From the NCBI GenBank assembly GCA_948857205.1, contig CAQPRV010000142.1:1-18099 (forward strand): 18,099 bases of DNA, written 5' to 3'. This DNA is from an uncultured Clostridia bacterium (lineage in GTDB: Bacteria > Bacillota > Clostridia > TANB77 > CAG-508). The notes below the pieces were generated by a model, which ran no database searches, was not told the DNA's origin, and was given only the letters and a program-made list of their open reading frames with translations. How positions within the stretch are numbered: the first letter of the stretch is position 1; every line of letters begins with the position of its first letter. A program made the translations under genes and the position numbers. Shown here piece after piece: positions 14,671 through 18,099 of this stretch.

Positions 14671-14705
14671 TTGCACATAAAAATGTATATAAATTTTATG
14701 TGCAA
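14671..14705. repeat. Second hairpin adjoining the terminator
   Basis: TTGCACATAAAA (14671-14682) and TTTTATGTGCAA (14694-14705) form a perfect 12-bp stem with an 11-base loop. It abuts the 14615-14670 hairpin on one side and comes within 6 bases of the GH3 stop codon on the other. It is probably part of the GH3 transcript's 3' end. Confidence 0.55.
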
Positions 14706-14710
14706 GATGT

Positions 14711-16942
14711 TTAGTTCATGATTTTTTCCTCCGTCCCCAAAATCATGAAAGAAGTTTCTAAGTTTTCTTTAGAATTTTTTCCTATATAAATTTTAAATTC
14801 TCCAGGTTCTGCTATATGATTTAAATTTTGATCTAAGAATTTTAACATTTCTATATTTATTTTGAAGGTAATGTTTTTTTCTTCTTTAGCTTTAAAAAAT
14901 TCTTTTTTAAAGGCTTTTAATTCTTTTACAGGTCGAATGACTTTTCCAAATAAATCTTGAGTATATAACTGTATAATTTCATAACCAGAGATATTTGATT
15001 TATTTTTTACTGTTATTGTTGCTTCTATAAAATCCTCTGAATTTATTGTCAGAACTTTTTTATTTAGGGTTAAGTTTGAATATTCAAAGTTAGAATAGGA
15101 TAAACCATAACCAAATGGATAAAGGGGAGTGTCTGGTATATCTTGATATCTTGAGGTGAAACGATAGTTAGGTAATATGGCTGGTCTACCTGTAGAGTAA
15201 TGATTATAATATATTGGACATTGTCCACTTGCTTGTGGAAAAGACATATTTAATCTTCCACATGGATTTATTTTTCCATATAAAATGTCACAAATTGAAT
15301 TACCTCCTTCTGAACCTGGAAAGCCTACCCATAACATAGCAGAGATTATGTTTGCTATTGAATTTAGCACTAAAGGTCTACCACTAAATACTATTGCAAT
15401 AATAGGTTTATTTAGTTTTGATAATTCATATAACAAATCTTGTTGTATTTTTGGTATTTCTATATTGGAACGAGATGCTCCTTCACCAGATTGTTTATAG
15501 TGTTCTCCAATTGCTAATATAATTACATCTGCCTCCTTGGCAACTTTTATTGCTTGTTTTGTTTCTTCTAATATTGTTTTTTGTTCATTAGGAATAGGAG
15601 GTTGTCCTTCCATTGCTAATATATTATCTATTTCTTTTTTTTCTAAAACAGGACATCCTCTTGAATATAAAATTTCTTTTGTATCTAAATAATTTAATAG
15701 TGCTTGTTTAATTGTGGTTGTATCTTCATTTTTCTGATTATAAATTGACCATGCACCAGAGATACCTTTATTATCAGCATATGGTCCTATTAATGCAATT
15801 TTGGTGTTTTTGCTTAAGGGTAAGATGTTATTTTTATTTTCTAAAAGAACAAAACTTTCTGAACTATATTTTCTTGCAAGTTCTAAATTTTCCTTTGATA
15901 ATATGAAGGTTTTTTCTTTTTCAGGATTTGCATTTCCATAGGGATTTTCAAAAAGCCCTAATTTGTTTTTTAAATTTAATATTCTAAGAACACTTGCATC
16001 TAATTCTTCTATTGCTATTTTATTAGTTTCTATTAAAGCTTTAATATTTGACAGATAACAATCTGTCATCATATCTATGTCGACTGTTGCTTTTATGGCA
16101 TTTAAGGTGGCATTTCTTTTATTAGAACAATAACCATGGGATATGGTTTCTAATATTGCTGAATAATCTGAGATTATTACACCATTAAAATTAAAGTGTT
16201 TTCTTAAAATATCTTTTAAAAGCCAAGAGTTAACTGTACAAGGAATGTCATCAAAGGTAGAGAATGCAGGCATAATCATATCTACATCTGCTTCAATACA
16301 AGCCTTAAAAGGTGGAAGATAGTATTCTAATAATTCACGTTTAGACATATCAACAAAATTATAATCTTTTCCTCCTTCAACAGCTCCATATGCAATATAA
16401 TGTTTTGCACAACTTGCCATATTATTTGAATGATATGCATCAATTATTTTTTTGGCATATAAAGATGATAATAATACATCTTCGCCTCCTGTAGCTTCTA
16501 AAACACGTCCCCATCTGCTATCTCTAACTAAATCTACCATTGGAGAAAAATTTGCTTGAATTCCAGCATAACCCGCTTCCTTAGAGGAAATACAAGCACA
16601 ATTATATATAAGGTCTAAATCCCAAGAACATCCTTGTAATAAGGGAATAGGGAATATGGTTTTATATCCATTAATAACATCTCCTGTAAATAGCAAAGGA
16701 ATTCTAAGTCTATTTTTCTCTAAATACATGTCTTGTATTTTTCTTACATTTTTACTTCCAGCCATGTTTAAGATTGATCCAACTTGAAAAAGTTGTTCAT
16801 CTGTGTATTTTAAATTGTCTTGTGGTCCTGTTATTATACGTTCTCCATCTAAAAATAATTCTCCTCTAGTTTGAACTAATTGGCCAATTTTTTCTTCTAT
16901 TGTCATTTTTGATAAAAGTTCTAATATTTTTTCTTGTTTCAT
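14711..16942 (-). CDS. Glycoside hydrolase family 3 beta-glycosidase
   Basis: 743-residue GH3 enzyme that releases beta-linked sugars (beta-glucosidase or beta-xylosidase class). No signal peptide is seen, so it acts in the cytosol on imported oligosaccharides. The (beta/alpha)8 domain carries DVINGYKTIFPIP (88-100), DSRWGRVLEATGGED (141-155), KHY (180-182) and GVIISDY (254-260), with Asp259 as the nucleophile. The second domain has 'LLENKNNILPLS' (366-377) and GEGASRSN (486-493), where Glu487 is the probable acid/base. A fibronectin III-like C-terminal domain follows (YPFGYGLSYSNFEYS onward). The start is supported by AGGAGG on the minus strand about 6 bases upstream. It is convergent with the Nudix-like gene and monocistronic. 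The last residues (ILGTEEKIMN) are read from the GGGACGGAG repeat, so the natural C-terminus has been replaced or extended. The exact glycan specificity is not readable. Confidence 0.93.
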   Translation of the reverse strand: MKQEKILELLSKMTIEEKIGQLVQTRGELFLDGERIITGPQDNLKYTDEQLFQVGSILNMAGSKNVRKIQDMYLEKNRLRIPLLFTGDVINGYKTIFPIPLLQGCSWDLDLIYNCACISSKEAGYAGIQANFSPMVDLVRDSRWGRVLEATGGEDVLLSSLYAKKIIDAYHSNNMASCAKHYIAYGAVEGGKDYNFVDMSKRELLEYYLPPFKACIEADVDMIMPAFSTFDDIPCTVNSWLLKDILRKHFNFNGVIISDYSAILETISHGYCSNKRNATLNAIKATVDIDMMTDCYLSNIKALIETNKIAIEELDASVLRILNLKNKLGLFENPYGNANPEKEKTFILSKENLELARKYSSESFVLLENKNNILPLSKNTKIALIGPYADNKGISGAWSIYNQKNEDTTTIKQALLNYLDTKEILYSRGCPVLEKKEIDNILAMEGQPPIPNEQKTILEETKQAIKVAKEADVIILAIGEHYKQSGEGASRSNIEIPKIQQDLLYELSKLNKPIIAIVFSGRPLVLNSIANIISAMLWVGFPGSEGGNSICDILYGKINPCGRLNMSFPQASGQCPIYYNHYSTGRPAILPNYRFTSRYQDIPDTPLYPFGYGLSYSNFEYSNLTLNKKVLTINSEDFIEATITVKNKSNISGYEIIQLYTQDLFGKVIRPVKELKAFKKEFFKAKEEKNITFKINIEMLKFLDQNLNHIAEPGEFKIYIGKNSKENLETSFMILGTEEKIMN
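14715..14749. repeat. GGGACGGAG hairpin repeat, locus 3, inside the 3' end of the GH3 gene
   Basis: A perfect 11-bp stem, TTCATGATTTT (14715-14725) with AAAATCATGAA (14739-14749), encloses the 13-base loop TTCCTCCGTCCCC. That loop is the exact reverse complement of the locus 1 left-arm loop. It is a single hairpin rather than a pair. On the minus strand it encodes the last residues of the GH3 protein. Confidence 0.75.
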
Positions 16943-17056
16943 AATTTCCTCCTATTTATATTTATTATTAACATTAGTATGTTAAAATATTTACTTACTT
17001 TTAAGTCTAGATTGCTTTGAAAATATTTATTTTTAGCAGTTTTATTATATTTTTAA

Positions 17057-17198
17057 GATTTCCTTATTATTATTCTATTATTATTAGCATTGCAATTTGA
17101 AGATGGAGAAACACCTAAATTCAATGATAATGCAAGAACTATGAAAATAGATAATCAAGATTTTACAAAGGCAAATTTATATCTAATACTATATTAAA
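17057..17198 (+). pseudogene. Possible remnant of a small anchored protein gene
   Basis: The gap 16943-17393 (451 bp) holds no intact gene. One open stretch on the plus strand reads a hydrophobic run (FLIIILLLLA) followed by a well-composed soluble segment, QFEDGETPKFNDNARTMKID and NQDFTKANLYLILY, then TAA. There is no start codon with a ribosome site. The segment reads like protein rather than random A/T-rich translation, so a decayed gene fragment is plausible, but I recognise no family. The rest of the gap is A/T-rich sequence and the sdpR-like promoter/operator. Confidence 0.3.
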
Positions 17199-17302
17199 TA
17201 CTAATTCATTTAAAAAGTTAATAGACTAAAAAATTACAATTAATAATAGTTTCAATTTATGGTAGATATAGACATCTATATTTAATTCCTATTTTTAAAA
17301 CG

Positions 17303-17328
17303 TCTATTTAGAAAAAAATCTAAATAGA
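17303..17328. promoter_or_regulatory. Candidate operator of the ArsR/SdpR-type repressor
   Basis: TCTATTTAGA (17303-17312) and TCTAAATAGA (17319-17328) form a perfect 10-bp inverted repeat, extendable to 13 bp with one mismatch (ACGTCTATTTAGA / TCTAAATAGATGT). It ends 2 bases before the -35. A third copy, TCTATTTAGA, lies at 17359-17368, overlapping the end of the -10. Flanking the core promoter this way fits autorepression by the downstream ArsR-family protein. Confidence 0.6.
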
Positions 17329-17330
17329 TG

Positions 17331-17359
17331 TTGACATTAAGAAAATAAAATTGTATAAT
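17331..17359 (+). promoter_or_regulatory. Consensus sigma-A promoter for the sdpRI-like operon
   Basis: TTGACA (17331-17336), a 17-base spacer and TATAAT (17354-17359) match the consensus at every position. Such a strong promoter bracketed by three repeat half-sites suggests high expression when derepressed. Confidence 0.85.
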
Positions 17360-17402
17360 CTATTTAGATATATATCGAAATACTAAAGTAGAGGTGATTA
17401 AA

Positions 17403-17684
17403 TTGGGAATGTCAGAAACATTAAAAGCAATTAGTGATCCTGTAAGAAGAGAGATACTTGAATTATTAAGAGATGGAAGAAAGACAGCAGGAGAAATATC
17501 AAGTAGTTTTAATTTAACAGGTGCAACAGTATCATATCATTTATCAAACCTAAAAAAAGCAAATTTAATAATTGAAACAAAACAAAAGAATTATATATTT
17601 TATGAATTAAATAGTTCTGTATTTGAGGATGTTTTAGTTTGGATTTATAAGTTGGGAGGAAATAGGAATGGAAAAGAAAAATAG
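17403..17684 (+). CDS. ArsR-family transcriptional repressor, SdpR-like
   Basis: Small winged-helix DNA-binding protein of about 93 residues. 'MSETLKAISDPVRREILELL' is the typical ArsR/SdpR N-terminus. The recognition helix-turn-helix is in KTAGEISSSFNLTGATVSYH, and the wing is LKKANLIIETKQKNYIFYEL. No metal-binding ELCVC motif is present, which argues against a metal sensor and for the SdpR type. In Bacillus subtilis SdpR represses sdpRI and is sequestered at the membrane by SdpI when the SdpC toxin is present. TTG at 17403 is preferred because SD GAGGTG (17391-17396) ends 6 bases upstream; GTG at 17394 lies inside the SD, and ATG at 17409 is the alternative. It overlaps the sdpI-like gene by 17 bases. 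Confidence 0.85.
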   Translation: MGMSETLKAISDPVRREILELLRDGRKTAGEISSSFNLTGATVSYHLSNLKKANLIIETKQKNYIFYELNSSVFEDVLVWIYKLGGNRNGKEK

Positions 17685-18099
17685 AAAAACACTAATTTTA
17701 AGTGTAATTATATGTTTATTACCAATGCTTCTAGGTAGCATACTTTATAATAAACTACCAGAGCAAATGCCAATTCATTTTACAATAAATGATGTACCAG
17801 ATAATTATAGACATAAAAATTTTGCATTATTTGGAATACCACTAATTATGGCTATTGTTCAAGCAATATGCTTAATAACTGTTAATATAAAATTGAATAA
17901 ATTAAAGACTGAGGAAAAACCTAAGATATTAAAAATAATGGAATGGTTTATTCCTGTTGTAACAGTATTGATATATGTGATTATGATAGAAGTACCACTA
18001 GGAAGCACAGTATATGTTGGAAAAAGTATATGTTTAATATTAGGAATACTATTTATTATTATAGGAAATTATATTCCTAAGATGAGCTATGAGATGGGA
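17668..18099 (+). CDS. SdpI-like (DUF1648) multipass membrane protein, truncated by the window edge
   Basis: 144 codons are visible with no stop before the window ends. The N-terminus is KNRKTLILSVIICLLPMLLG, a first membrane segment. Next comes 'YNKLPEQMPIHFTINDVPDNY', the diagnostic DUF1648 pattern (LP..IP.H....G..D.....), and three further hydrophobic segments are visible (about 50-70, 85-105, 110-130). It belongs to the SdpI immunity/signalling family: in B. subtilis SdpI protects against the SdpC toxin and binds SdpR at the membrane. The ATG overlaps the upstream repressor gene by 17 bases, and GGGAGG (17653-17658) is its ribosome site. No sdpC-type toxin gene is in the window. Confidence 0.88.
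   Translation, partial: MEKKNRKTLILSVIICLLPMLLGSILYNKLPEQMPIHFTINDVPDNYRHKNFALFGIPLIMAIVQAICLITVNIKLNKLKTEEKPKILKIMEWFIPVVTVLIYVIMIEVPLGSTVYVGKSICLILGILFIIIGNYIPKMSYEMG

Noticed and set aside
16081..16130. Possible alternative family call for the minus-strand enzyme as a cell-wall NagZ-type GH3
   Set aside because: NagZ is shorter, single-domain and uses a His/Asp dyad on a loop; this protein has the second domain with GEGASR and a fibronectin-like tail, typical of beta-glucosidase-type GH3.

Overview
The window is a very A+T-rich chromosomal segment from a low-G+C Firmicute, most likely an anaerobic clostridial lineage. The support is purine-rich coding strands, strong GGAGG-type ribosome sites, clean sigma-A promoters (TTGACA-N17-TATAAT), a class A RNase P RNA rather than the Bacillus/Mollicutes class B type, and clostridial-style gene families (Mbeg1-like hydrolase, MecA-type PBP, fused MacB-like ABC protein, SdpRI pair). 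TGG encodes Trp and no in-frame TGA is used, so the standard bacterial code fits.

Layout from left to right. A broken radC tail (2-249) is followed by rnpB (265-613). A foldback repeat with a GGGACGGAG core (636-737) precedes a three-gene rightward run: alpha/beta hydrolase, Mbeg1-like alpha/beta hydrolase and an MFS transporter (759-4099). A 362-bp palindrome-rich gap holds a terminator and the promoter of a MecA-type class B penicillin-binding protein (4462-6498). Next comes a promoter and a two-gene unit: a cytosolic coiled-coil protein with a very long acidic low-complexity region and basic tail, then a fused ABC ATPase/FtsX-type permease (6644-11302). A second GGGACGGAG inverted-repeat element (11303-11552) holds a terminator and possibly a folded RNA. 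A consensus promoter then drives a radical SAM protein, an asparagine-synthetase-like PP-loop enzyme with a Cys-rich tail, and a Nudix-like protein broken by a frameshift (11676-14522). A GH3 beta-glycosidase lies convergently on the minus strand (14711-16942), and its last codons are encoded by a third copy of the GGGACGGAG hairpin. After a gene-poor gap with a possible gene remnant, an ArsR-type sdpR-like repressor and an sdpI-like membrane gene run off the right edge.

How it fits together: most of the window is housekeeping and envelope functions. The least explained parts are three. The first is the radical SAM / AsnB-like / Nudix-like cluster, which looks like a small biosynthetic or modification unit of unknown product. 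The second is the acidic coiled-coil protein co-transcribed with an ABC exporter-like gene. The third is a dispersed hairpin repeat family with a conserved 13-nt loop and locus-specific stems, which has shaped gene ends here. Calls are by eye from motifs; no database search was possible.
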